Below, one piece after another: positions 10,715-22,900 of a stretch of DNA of 36,697 nt. The notes under the pieces were generated by a model that searched no databases, had not been told where the DNA came from, and worked only from the letters and a program-made list of their open reading frames with translations. Position 1 is the first letter of the stretch. Each line of letters begins with the position of its first letter. The translations under genes were made by a program, and so were the position numbers. Location of the stretch: positions 1-36,697 of the forward strand of contig JAFGPX010000300.1 in assembly GCA_016935975.1 (NCBI GenBank). Direction: 5' to 3'. The DNA comes from Deltaproteobacteria bacterium. Lineage in GTDB: Bacteria; Myxococcota_A; Polyangia; Fen-1088.

Positions 10715-11350
10715 ATGCGGATCTCGGAAATCTACGCCACCGTGCATGGCGAATCGCAGTACACCGGACTGCCTTGCGTCTTGGTCCGGACCACGGGTTG
10801 TGATTTGCGCTGCACGTACTGCGACACCACCTATGCCTTCGTTGGTGGCAAGGAGATGTCGCTCGATGCGATCGTCGCCGAGGTTGATCGTCTCGGCCTT
10901 GCCTTCGTTCTACTCACGGGCGGCGAGCCGATGTTGCAGCCGGAGACGCCCGGGCTGGCGAAACGCCTGCTGGCGGCGGGTAGGCGAGTGGCCGTCGAGA
11001 CCTCTGGGGCGCACGCGCTCGACGGCCTGCCCGCGGAGGTGATTCGGATCGTCGATGTGAAGACGCCATCTTCCGGCGAGTGCGAACGCATGCGCTGGGA
11101 GCTGTTGGACGAGCTGCGCACATGCGACGCCGCCAAGTTCGTGCTCTCGGACGAGGCCGACTATCGCTGGGCGGCAGGCCACGTGGCGCGGCTCGCTCTC
11201 GCGCGGCGGACCGAGGTTCTGTTTTCCCCCGTGCACGGACGCCTCGATGCGCGCGAGCTGGTCGCTTGGATTCTACGAGATCGTCTTCCCGTTCGCCTCA
11301 ACGTGCAGCTCCACAAGTACCTATGGGGGCCCGAAACCAGAGGCGTGTAG
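10715..11350 (+). CDS. queE: 7-carboxy-7-deazaguanine synthase (radical SAM)
   Basis: MRISEIYATVHGESQYTGLPCVLVRTTGCDLRCTYCDTTYAF (CxxxCxYC), LLTGGEPMLQPE, C-terminal LNVQLHKYLWGP. Confidence 0.93.
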   Translation: MRISEIYATVHGESQYTGLPCVLVRTTGCDLRCTYCDTTYAFVGGKEMSLDAIVAEVDRLGLAFVLLTGGEPMLQPETPGLAKRLLAAGRRVAVETSGAHALDGLPAEVIRIVDVKTPSSGECERMRWELLDELRTCDAAKFVLSDEADYRWAAGHVARLALARRTEVLFSPVHGRLDARELVAWILRDRLPVRLNVQLHKYLWGPETRGV

Positions 11351-11451
11351 TCGGTCCGGGCGGCGCTTCGCGGGGCGCTCACTTTCGGGTTGACTTGACT
11401 TCGGTGATCCTGCTAACGTCCGGCCGCGTCTCGCGGTCTAACCTATCGAGA

Positions 11452-12324
11452 ATGCTTGGAAAAGGTGACCAAACCAGTGCCAGTTTGAAAGGGCTATTCC
11501 TGACCATGGGTACTTGCATCGCGGTGCTGACGGCTCCGGGGTGCGCTACGCGCGCCAAGCGGGATCCTGATCAGTCGCAGGTGCGCTACCAGCTTGCGGT
11601 CGGGTACTTCCACAACCAGCGAGTCGAGGCCGCGATCGAGGAGCTGCAGCAGGCCATCGCCCTGGATCCGGAAAACGCCGAAGCCTACAACATGCTCGGC
11701 TTGGTCGCCCTCAAGCAGGCCTACGACTATGGAGCGCAGGCCGAAATCCACTCCTGCCTCGAAGGCGCCGACGAACGCTCGGTGCGCGCCGAGGAAAACC
11801 GGAAGTTGAGGGAAGCCGAGAGCCGGTTTCGCAAAGCCGTCGAGCTTCGTCCGAACTACGCGGAGGCGTGGAACAACATCTCCGTCGTCTCCCTGCTTCT
11901 GCGGCGATGGGACCAGGCCATCCTGGGCGCCGAGAACGCCCTCAAAGAGCCGACTTACGATGCCCCGGTTTTGGCGCGCGCCAACTTGGGTTGGGCCTAT
12001 TTTCACAAGAAGGACTTGCAGAACGCGTGGAAGGAGCTTCACGAATCGGTTTCGCGGGCGCCCGGGTTCTGCGTCGGGCGTTACCGTCTGGCCAAGGTCT
12101 ATCTCGAGCGTGGTGATGTCGAGCAGGCCGTCGACGCCCTCGATCCCCTCCTGGCCGACATCAAGCGCTGTCCGATTCAGGAAGCGTTCCTGCTTGGCGG
12201 CCTGCTCTACCAGAAACGCAAGGAATCGCAACGGGCGCGCGAGCTCTTTCAGACGTGCGTGGAGATGTCCCCTCGTAGCTGTGCGGCGGAAGAATGCCGG
12301 CGCTACGCGCAGTTGATCCAGTGA
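11452..12324 (+). CDS. TPR lipoprotein, PilF/PilW/Tgl-like (type IV pilus biogenesis candidate)
   Basis: Signal-like TMGTCIAVLTAPGCATR; TPR units VRYQLAVGYFHNQRVEAAIEELQQAIALDPENAEAYNMLGLVALK etc.; followed by a RodZ-like gene. Confidence 0.75.
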   Translation: MLGKGDQTSASLKGLFLTMGTCIAVLTAPGCATRAKRDPDQSQVRYQLAVGYFHNQRVEAAIEELQQAIALDPENAEAYNMLGLVALKQAYDYGAQAEIHSCLEGADERSVRAEENRKLREAESRFRKAVELRPNYAEAWNNISVVSLLLRRWDQAILGAENALKEPTYDAPVLARANLGWAYFHKKDLQNAWKELHESVSRAPGFCVGRYRLAKVYLERGDVEQAVDALDPLLADIKRCPIQEAFLLGGLLYQKRKESQRARELFQTCVEMSPRSCAAEECRRYAQLIQ

Positions 12325-12339
12325 ACGAGGTTCTGGCGA

Positions 12340-12849
12340 ATGGAAACAGCAAACTTCGGCACATTTCTCAGGGAAGAACGCAAGAAGCGGCAGGTTTCGC
12401 TGACCGATCTCTCCCATTCGACCAAGCTGTCGGTTTCCTCGCTCAAGCTGATAGAAGCGGGGAATCTCGACGACCTGCCGCCTGACGTTTTCGTGCGAGG
12501 CTTCATCCGCGCCTACGCCAAGCGACTCGGCATCTCCAGCACCGAGCCGCTCGGATTGCTCGATCAGGTTCTGAACGAGCGCCGTCATGCCTCTTTGCCG
12601 CCGGTGGTTCTCGAAAGCCGGTACGAGCCCCAGCCCGCGCGCGAGCCCTCTATGCCAATCTATCCGCAGGTCGAGGATGAAGTGCTGCCCCCGCGCCGGG
12701 GCATCGGCCTCGCGGTCTTCGTCATCATCGTGCTTCTCATCGCCACCATCACTCTCTCGCTCTTCTTGCGCCAGCAACCACCATCCGGCGAAGGCCTCAG
12801 CCTCGAAGAAGGCGCCACCTCCCCACTGTCCGCCTCTCGCTCCGGCTGA
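12340..12849 (+). CDS. RodZ-like helix-turn-helix protein with single TM helix
   Basis: FGTFLREERKKRQVSLTDLSHSTKLSVSSLKLIEAGNLDDLPPDVFVRGFIRAYAKRLG; TM GLAVFVIIVLLIATITLSLFL; very short region after the TM. Confidence 0.82.
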   Translation: METANFGTFLREERKKRQVSLTDLSHSTKLSVSSLKLIEAGNLDDLPPDVFVRGFIRAYAKRLGISSTEPLGLLDQVLNERRHASLPPVVLESRYEPQPAREPSMPIYPQVEDEVLPPRRGIGLAVFVIIVLLIATITLSLFLRQQPPSGEGLSLEEGATSPLSASRSG

Positions 12850-12867
12850 CGAGCCCCGCCTCGCGTC

Positions 12868-13626
12868 GTGGGGCATCTCATCCTTACTCCAGCGATCCTG
12901 CTGCGCCGGGTGGTCTACGGCGAAGCGGATTTGGTCGTCACCTTGCTGGGGCTCGAAACCGGGCGTGTGTCTGCGCTCGCGCGCGGCGCGCGCCGCAGCT
13001 CCAGGCGCTTTTCGGGCGGGCTCGGGCCGGCCTTGGCCGGGGATGCGAGGCTGCGCGATCGGCCCGGGGCCGACCTCATGGCGTTCGAGTCCTTCGAGGC
13101 GCGCGGTGATCGGGGAGGACTGGCAGGGGATCTGGCGAAAGCCGCCCACGCGGCCTACGCCGTCGAACTGTGCGATCGCTTGTGTCCGCCCCGGCAGCCG
13201 GAACGGGCGGTCTTCGTCTGGCTTGACGAATTCCTCGCGCGGCTGGAGGCGGGTACGGCCAGAGCCGAACGCCTGCGGGTTTTCGAGATCGGGCTTCTGC
13301 GCGCACTCGGCTTGGGGCCCTCCTTGGGCCGCTGCTTGGCGTGCGGGCGCGACGACTTGGGAGACGAGGAGGTGGGATGGCAGCCCGAGGCCGGGGGCGT
13401 GTTGTGCCGGCGCTGCGCCCGCGGCGCGGAGCGCATGAGCGCGGGCACCCGCCGGGCCCTGGCGAGCCTGGACCAAGCCACGCTCGCTGCCGCCGACGGC
13501 ATCACGCTCGACCGCGCGGTCGGGGCCGCTTGCCGCCGGGCCGTGCTCGCCTTGCTGCGCGAACACGTGCACGGGCCGATGCGTTCGCTCGATTTCATCG
13601 AAAAGATGTCGGGTGGGCAGCTGTGA
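12868..13626 (+). CDS. recO: DNA repair protein RecO (GTG start)
   Basis: ILLRRVVYGEADLVVTLLGLETGRVSALARGARRSSRRF; zinc motif CLACG...CRRCA. Confidence 0.93.
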   Translation: MGHLILTPAILLRRVVYGEADLVVTLLGLETGRVSALARGARRSSRRFSGGLGPALAGDARLRDRPGADLMAFESFEARGDRGGLAGDLAKAAHAAYAVELCDRLCPPRQPERAVFVWLDEFLARLEAGTARAERLRVFEIGLLRALGLGPSLGRCLACGRDDLGDEEVGWQPEAGGVLCRRCARGAERMSAGTRRALASLDQATLAAADGITLDRAVGAACRRAVLALLREHVHGPMRSLDFIEKMSGGQL

Positions 13627-13635
13627 TGGGAAGCC

Positions 13636-13659
13636 CGGGAGGGTTTCCGAATCCTCCCG
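13636..13659. terminator. Stable hairpin after recO (no clear U-tract)
   Basis: CGGGAGGGTT-TCCG-AATCCTCCCG; 10-bp stem with one G-U pair. Confidence 0.5.
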
Positions 13660-13724
13660 CGACGCTGCGCTGCCGGCAGGGGCGAGGGCCGGCGCGGCGA
13701 GGGCTCCGCACGCGTAGGTTCTCG

Positions 13725-13752
13725 TTGACTGCCGTCGTTGGATAGCTAGATT
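13725..13752 (+). promoter_or_regulatory. Putative glyS promoter
   Basis: TTGACT (13725-13730) - 16 bp - TAGATT (13747-13752). Confidence 0.45.
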
Positions 13753-13763
13753 GCCGCCTCACC

Positions 13764-15395
13764 ATGCCAGCATCATCCCTCGACAGCATCGTCAGCCTGT
13801 GCAAACGCCGCGGCTTCGTCTTTCCGTCCTCGTCCGTCTACGGCGGCTTGGGCAGCACCTGGGACTACGGCCCGCTCGGCGTCGAGCTCAAGAACAACGT
13901 CAAGCGGGCCTGGTGGCGATCCGTGGTGCACGAGCGCGACAACATGGAAGGGCTCGACGCCGCCATCCTGATGAACCGCCTGGTATGGAAGTACTCGGGG
14001 CACGAGGCGACTTTTTCGGATCCCATGACCGACTGTCGGGCGTGCAAGGCGCGGCCGCGCGCGGACCACGTGTTCGCGGCCCAGAAGGGACGCGACCCCA
14101 AAGGCCTGCCCGAAATCAACGCCGCCATCGAGGCCAAGGAGCTCGCATGTCCCAAGTGCGGTTCCAAGGATCTGACCGCGGCGCGGCCCTTCAACCTGAT
14201 GTTCCGAACCTCGGTTGGCCCGGTCGATACCGGCGATGAGTCGGGTCTGGTCTACCTGCGCCCGGAGACGGCGCAAGGGATCTTCGTCAATTTCGGCAAT
14301 GTGCTCGATACCATGCGGCGCAAGTTGCCCTTCGGCATCGCCCAGGTCGGCAAGGCCTTCAGGAACGAGATCACTCCCGGCAACTTCACGTTCCGCACGC
14401 GCGAGTTCGAGCAGATGGAAATAGAGTACTTCGTGCGTCCCGGCGAGGACGAGGCCGCGCACGAGGGGTGGATCGCGGAGCGTACGAGCTGGTATCTCGC
14501 GCTCGGGATACGCAAAGAGAACCTGCGCGTGCGCGAGCAAGAAAGGCACGAACTCGCTCACTACGCAAAGCGTTGCGTGGACATCGAGTACCTCTTCCCG
14601 ATGGGCTGGAGCGAGCTCGAGGGCATCGCCAACCGGACCGACTTCGATCTGCGTTCGCACAGCCGTTCGGCCGACAACCCCGACGCAGTCGGCGAGTTGC
14701 GCTACTTCGACCAGGAGCAGAAGAAGCACATCGTTCCCTATGTCATCGAGCCCTCGGCGGGCGCCGATCGCGCCACGCTGGCCTTTCTGTGCGACGCCTA
14801 CGAGGACAGCCTGGTCAAGGAGCCGCCGGCCGAGGAGACCGCCAAGCTGCGCGAACTGGTCGAGAGCTTCGCCCGCTCCGTGGGGCGTCGCGAGGGTATG
14901 GCCGCGGAGAGCAAGCAACGCCTGGTGGCGACTGCGGAGGCCGTCGCGGCAGGACTGCCACAAACCTTGCCGCGGCTCATCGGCCTGATGGAGGACTCCG
15001 AGGCCGCCGCCTTCGAGGTCATGAAGAAGGTGCGCGGTGTGGGGGAGAAATTGGCCGACGAATACACGCGCACGGTGTTGCACCTAGATCCCCGTTTGGC
15101 GCCCCTGACCGTCGCGGTATTCCCTCTCAAGCGCAACGACCCCCGCCTGGTCGACATGGCGCGCGGCCTTCGGCGCACCCTGCAGAAGTCCGGGCTGCGC
15201 GCTGTCTACGACGACACTGGCGCCATCGGGAAGCTCTACCGGCGGCAGGACGAGATCGGGACGCCCTGGTGCGTCACAGTCGACTTCCAAAGTCTGGAGG
15301 ACCAGACGGTCACGGTTCGCGACCGGGACAGCATGCGGCAGGAGCGCGTTGGGGCCGCGGAACTGGCGCAAGCGCTCACGGCCCGTCTGGGATGA
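13764..15395 (+). CDS. glyS: Glycyl-tRNA synthetase, single-chain (alpha2) class II type
   Basis: KRRGFVFPSSSVYGGLGSTWDYGPLGVELKNNVKRAWW, RPETAQGIFVNF, GKAFRNEITPGNFTFRTREFEQMEIEYF, C-terminal anticodon domain LAPLTVAVFPLKRNDPRLVD. Confidence 0.97.
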   Translation: MPASSLDSIVSLCKRRGFVFPSSSVYGGLGSTWDYGPLGVELKNNVKRAWWRSVVHERDNMEGLDAAILMNRLVWKYSGHEATFSDPMTDCRACKARPRADHVFAAQKGRDPKGLPEINAAIEAKELACPKCGSKDLTAARPFNLMFRTSVGPVDTGDESGLVYLRPETAQGIFVNFGNVLDTMRRKLPFGIAQVGKAFRNEITPGNFTFRTREFEQMEIEYFVRPGEDEAAHEGWIAERTSWYLALGIRKENLRVREQERHELAHYAKRCVDIEYLFPMGWSELEGIANRTDFDLRSHSRSADNPDAVGELRYFDQEQKKHIVPYVIEPSAGADRATLAFLCDAYEDSLVKEPPAEETAKLRELVESFARSVGRREGMAAESKQRLVATAEAVAAGLPQTLPRLIGLMEDSEAAAFEVMKKVRGVGEKLADEYTRTVLHLDPRLAPLTVAVFPLKRNDPRLVDMARGLRRTLQKSGLRAVYDDTGAIGKLYRRQDEIGTPWCVTVDFQSLEDQTVTVRDRDSMRQERVGAAELAQALTARLG

Positions 15396-15482
15396 CCGCG
15401 CTCTAGGCTCGCAAGCAGCCGGATTTCGAGCAGTGGCGGGGCTTTCAATCCTCGCTGCACCCTGATAGAAAACCCACCCACG

Positions 15483-18305
<2,823 letters not shown>

Positions 18306-18317
18306 AGACCAGTCACG

Positions 18318-18360
18318 TTGAACCACAGAGGGCACAGAGGGGACGGAGGCCGCAGAGAGA
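18318..18360. repeat. Intergenic repeat of the 'AACCACAGAGGnCACAGAGGnnACGGAGG' type
   Basis: TTGAACCACAGAGGGCACAGAGGGGACGGAGGCCGCAGAGAGA; internal imperfect ~9-bp periodicity (ACAGAGGgC / ACAGAGGgG / ACGGAGGcC / GCAGAGAG). Confidence 0.6.
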
Positions 18361-18401
18361 GGAAGAGCCAGGACGCGAATGCGGAGAAGCCTGGCTCTTC
18401 C
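18361..18401. repeat. 12-bp perfect inverted repeat (hairpin) downstream of ppdK
   Basis: GGAAGAGCCAGG (18361-18372) and CCTGGCTCTTCC (18390-18401), 17-nt loop. Confidence 0.85.
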
Positions 18402-18437
18402 GGACTCCGGGGTCCCTTCGCTCTCGGCGCCCCTGGG

Positions 18438-19937
18438 ATGACGCTCTATTGCCTCGTCGCCGCGTTTGCCGTGCTCGGCGAAGGATGCGACTTCGGTCAG
18501 AGCGGCATCGAGCCGCCCGTCGATCGCATCTTTCTGCCTGCCGCCATTGCGGCTGATCCGGACAGGGATCTCCTCTACGTCGTCAATTCCAACTCGGATC
18601 TGCGCTACAACGCTGGCACCGTCACCGTGGTCGACCTGAGCAGGGTGCGGGCCGTCCACGAGCAGGCCGCCGTCACGCCGTTCCCTCTGTGCAGCAAGAC
18701 GCGTTTCGCCCGCACCGAAACGGTGGCGGGGGACTACTGCTGCCGCGACCTCGTGGACAGCAACGTGACCAACTGCAGCGAACCGCAGTTCATCGGGGCC
18801 GAGAGCACCGTGTCGGTCGGCAGCTTCGGCACCGCAATCCAACTGCAGCGCTACGTGCGCGACGACGGCGTGGTGGTGCGACGGCTGTTCGTCGCGGTTC
18901 GTGCCGAGCCGTCCATCACCTATGCCGATGTCACCGTCGACGAAACCAGCGGCAAGGTGGCAGTCCGCTGCACGGGCCCGCACCAAGGCGGCCTTCCACA
19001 ACCGGCAGGCGCCTACTGCGACGACAACTGGAAGCTGCGCCGTCCATCCGGAGCCACCCCCGGGGCGTTGGTGCTTCCCGAGGAGCCGCACGCCCTCATG
19101 CTCGACGAGACGCTCGGTATCCTCTTCGTCGGGCATCTGACGGTAACCGCCAACGCCGAAGTCCAGGGCGGAGGAGTTACCTCGGTGGATGTCTGCAATC
19201 CACAAGACGACAGCCCCGTGCGCTTCGCCGGACTGGCTCGCACCACCTTCCTGCCGGCCACGCTTTCGCAAGCCGTGGCCGGGCTCTCTCCGGGCGATCC
19301 TGCCAATTCCGAGACAAGGCTCCATGCGACCGCGCGCTACTCGGCGGCCATCAGCGGGTTGGTGCTGAAGGAACGCGATGCCACGCGCATCGCCTGCTCT
19401 CGCGCCGCCCAGGAGCGCGATCTCACGCTGGTGCCGTCCGAGTCGTTCTACTCCCCGGCCTTCTTGCCCCGTGGCGCCGACATCCGCGGTATCTTGTTCT
19501 CGGGCGACGGTCGCACGGCCTACGTGCTGCACCGGAACGACACGGATTCGGCGGTCAATCCGGCCGCGCTCGTGGTTCTCGATCGGACCCGGCTGGCCGA
19601 CGGCAGCGCGGCCAACACGCCCACCGCCATTCTGGGGCTTTGTTCCGGTCCCACCGCCATGCAGATGCACGATGCCGGTCGCGGCGAACGCATCTACGTA
19701 ACCTGCTACGACGACGGGCAGATCTACGTCGTGGATCCCCGTGCGCTGGTGGTCGTCGCAGCCATCGACGCAGGGGCTGCTCCGGCCAGCCTCGTGTTCT
19801 CGCCGGCGGACCCTGGTTTCGCGTACCTCGCGAACTACGTCGACAGCCACCTCTCGGTCATCGATCTCAAACCCGGCAGTCCCACGGAGAATCATACCGT
19901 GCTACGCGTCGGGCTACCTCACGGGTACGGCGAATGA
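18438..19937 (+). CDS. Uncharacterised exported/lipoprotein with YncE-like beta-propeller features
   Basis: Signal-like MTLYCLVAAFAVLGEGC; repeats such as LLYVVNSNSDLRYNAGTVTVVDLSRV, IYVTCYDDGQIYVVDPRALVVVAAIDAGAAPASLVFSPADPGFAYLANYVDSHLSVIDLKPG; high GC3 coding bias. Confidence 0.75.
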   Translation: MTLYCLVAAFAVLGEGCDFGQSGIEPPVDRIFLPAAIAADPDRDLLYVVNSNSDLRYNAGTVTVVDLSRVRAVHEQAAVTPFPLCSKTRFARTETVAGDYCCRDLVDSNVTNCSEPQFIGAESTVSVGSFGTAIQLQRYVRDDGVVVRRLFVAVRAEPSITYADVTVDETSGKVAVRCTGPHQGGLPQPAGAYCDDNWKLRRPSGATPGALVLPEEPHALMLDETLGILFVGHLTVTANAEVQGGGVTSVDVCNPQDDSPVRFAGLARTTFLPATLSQAVAGLSPGDPANSETRLHATARYSAAISGLVLKERDATRIACSRAAQERDLTLVPSESFYSPAFLPRGADIRGILFSGDGRTAYVLHRNDTDSAVNPAALVVLDRTRLADGSAANTPTAILGLCSGPTAMQMHDAGRGERIYVTCYDDGQIYVVDPRALVVVAAIDAGAAPASLVFSPADPGFAYLANYVDSHLSVIDLKPGSPTENHTVLRVGLPHGYGE

Positions 19938-22900
19938 GTCGCTGCCGTCTCCTGTCGGTCTTCCTGCCGTTGCTCGGTCTGGCCAGCGCCTGCTCGTCGA
20001 CCCCGACCGTCATTCCGACCAGGAACCTCGACCGCCCGACCGACATGGCTTTCGTTTGCCTCGGCATGGTGGCCGCGGACGCGAGCGGTACGACGCTGCT
20101 CAGCGGGCAAGGGATGGACGCCTGCCACCCGCGCACCGCCGTCGACCCCGACATCCTTGCCAACGGCCAGCGGACGCTAGGCACCTTCGCCTTCATCACC
20201 AACGTCGGTCGTGGCGAGCTCGCGGTCGCCGATATGGACAGTGGCCGTTTGCTCGACCTCGCCCCGGAAGTTCCGGGCTACGGGATGCTGCCGGTCGGCG
20301 GCAATCCCGAAACCGTGGTCGCAAGCCAGGACGGCTGCTGGGTCATGACCGCGAGTCGGTCGAGCTGCAGCCTCTCGCTCGTCGATCCCGCTCGCCTCTT
20401 GGCCAGGACCTTCTCGACGAGTTCCACACCGGCCGAGCCCGCTACCGGGCCCGGCGAAGTGGCGCGCCGCTTGGTCGTGCACACCGGCGCCGGCAGGGCG
20501 CTCGACGTCTCGGTAGGGGAAATCGCCTTTCTGCCGCCCGCAGTGACCGCGCCGACCTGCGGGGCGGCGGCCTTGCCCCGCGCCGTGGCGACCTTCCCGG
20601 GCTGCGATATGGTGGCGGTTCTGGAGCTGTCGTTCGAGGCCGCGACGGCGCGTATTGTTGACGCCTACTACGTGCGCCCCGACCTGCCGGGCGGAGCCTT
20701 GGCCGCGGGCAGCGAGCCCATCTGCCCCGACGATTGCTCTCCGCCCTCGGGGAAGGACGACGCCGTCCTTGTACGCGACGGAGGTGCGGGGGCTCTCGAC
20801 GGCGGAGGCAGAGAAGGGATCGACGCCGGGGCCGTCTCTGGGCAACCTCCTTTCTACCTGCACCCGCTGGCCTTGGTTCCCGACGGAACCCGGGTGTACG
20901 TCGGAAGTCTTCTCGACACGGCCGTCACCTCGCTCGACATCGCAGGCAGCGCCATGGGCCATCCCGTGCGCGTCACGCTAGCCGAGAGTCCGGGCGGCGT
21001 CACCCGTTTGCGCCTCGGCATCGACCCGCACCTCACGGCGCAAGTCCTGCGTCCCGACGGCAGCACCGGCACGGTGACCGGCCAGTTCCTGCACGACCGC
21101 GGCTCCTTCCTGTACGTCTTCGCGTCCGACGCCTCCATCCGCGTGCTCGACATCGGCGGTGAGGCGCCCGTCGAATGCGACGTGAACATCCCCGTCACCT
21201 CGGATCGCGCGTGTTTCCCCGTCGGAACGCCAGGGCGACGGCCTCTCGCGGCCGGCCCCGGCATCCGCATTCCCACCTTCGCGAATCCCGACAGCCCGCC
21301 GCCCCTGCCGCGCGATCTGGCTTTCGTGGATCTGCGGCCGACGGAAAACGACGGCAACTACCACGCTCTTTCCGGCCAATTCGCCTTCGTGCTGGCCGCG
21401 AACGGACAAGTTTACGTGCTCAACCTGGCTCCCAACGGCGAAAACGGCACCGCCACGCATTCCTTCCGCGAGAGCCGCGACGTGGGCAAGAACACGCGAA
21501 CCCCGATCGCCGTGTCCATCGCGCCGCAACGCTCGGTCGTGCAGTCGGACCAGGCCTTTGCCACCACGGCCTCCTTCTCGGCGATGGAGGGTCCGCTCAT
21601 CGAATCCTTCCTCTCCGATGGCGTGGCGACCCCGAGTTGGTTCGGTTTCCCCGATCCCGACAACGTCGTCTCGCGTCGCTGGGACATCGTCTGGGAGGGC
21701 GTCCTGCCCCTGACCACGCGCGGCAGTGGCGTCGTGGAGAGTGCAGCCGCGGGAGAAGTCGCCGGCAGGCTATTCGACGCGGGCGCGGATTTCTGCCGTA
21801 GCGGTGTGCGAATCGGGGACATCCTCATGTTCTCGGGTTGCACGCAGAACTCGGAGTGCCAGCCCGACGACGAGTTCACCTGCCAGGTGACCGTTTCGGG
21901 AGCGCGTGGCATGTGCCTGCCCAAGCAGGCCTCGTCCAGCACGGGAATCGTCGATCAGTGCGTGCGCTTCATGGGCAGCCGCATGCGCTACGAGGTGGCG
22001 CAAGCCATGACGGACTCTCTCGCCTTGCGGCTGAAGCTCGACGAGGTGCCCAAGACGACGCTCAACCCCTGCACCCAGGATTCCGACTGTCGCCCCGACG
22101 TCGATCACGGCAAGCTGTCGAGCGGCAACCCGGACGGGGGCGGGCGGCAGCCGTTCGCGTGCCTCGAGGTGCGCCCGCAAGAACGTCGCTGCGTTCAGCG
22201 CTGCCACCCGGAAAACGGCGACTCCGATTGCCGGGCGGGGCACGTCTGCGAATTGGTGCCCTGGGTCTTGCCCGAGGTGGGCCCGCTGTGCGTCGAGGCC
22301 CCACCCATCGACGCCAGGTGCTTCCCGCAGCCCATGACTGCGTACAGCGTTCGCGCCGGCCACGCCTTCATGGTCTACGGCTCCTCCATGCCGAGCCTCC
22401 TGCACACCGCGCGGGTTGCTCCCGATGGAAACTGCCAGTACGACGCCGGCCCAGATCCCGCCCTCGTCGACCGCATCCCACTTCTGGCTCCGCCCTGCCC
22501 GGACAGCTTTTTGTCCCAAGTGCGCGAGGCCGAGAAGGATCCCCTGACCGGCGCGGAGATCTCTCCGGCCGTGCACGTCCAGGATCTGGCTGCCCAGGCA
22601 GGCAGCAACCCCTGTCTCTATCGAACGGCTTCCTCCGGCGGCGGCCAGTCTCCGGACGGCGGCGCGCCGAGCGACCAGCCGATTCGCGCCTTCTTCCAGA
22701 ACCCGCAGATACGCTTCGTGCTGACGAATCTGGACGCCTATGCGGGCGATCTGCTGGCGATCCACTTCGAGTTCCAATACGGCTTCGTTCCGCTGACCGT
22801 TCAGATTCCGAGCTACGAGGTGCAGCTCACCATGGGCACGCGAATCCTCACCGGACCAACCAAGACGCCCGAGAGCCCTCTTCGCCACGTGCCGCCGACG

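Noticed and set aside
18318-18437. 'MNHRGHRGDGGRRERKSQ...' as coding sequence
   Set aside because: It is the translation of an intergenic repeat; likely gene start is ATG 18438.
18689-19933. N-terminal 415 codons of the 1458-aa ORF in the track
   Set aside because: Out-of-frame readthrough of the upstream lipoprotein gene; Arg/Gly-rich shadow translation, while a proper lipoprotein signal and ATGA-coupled start occur at 19934.
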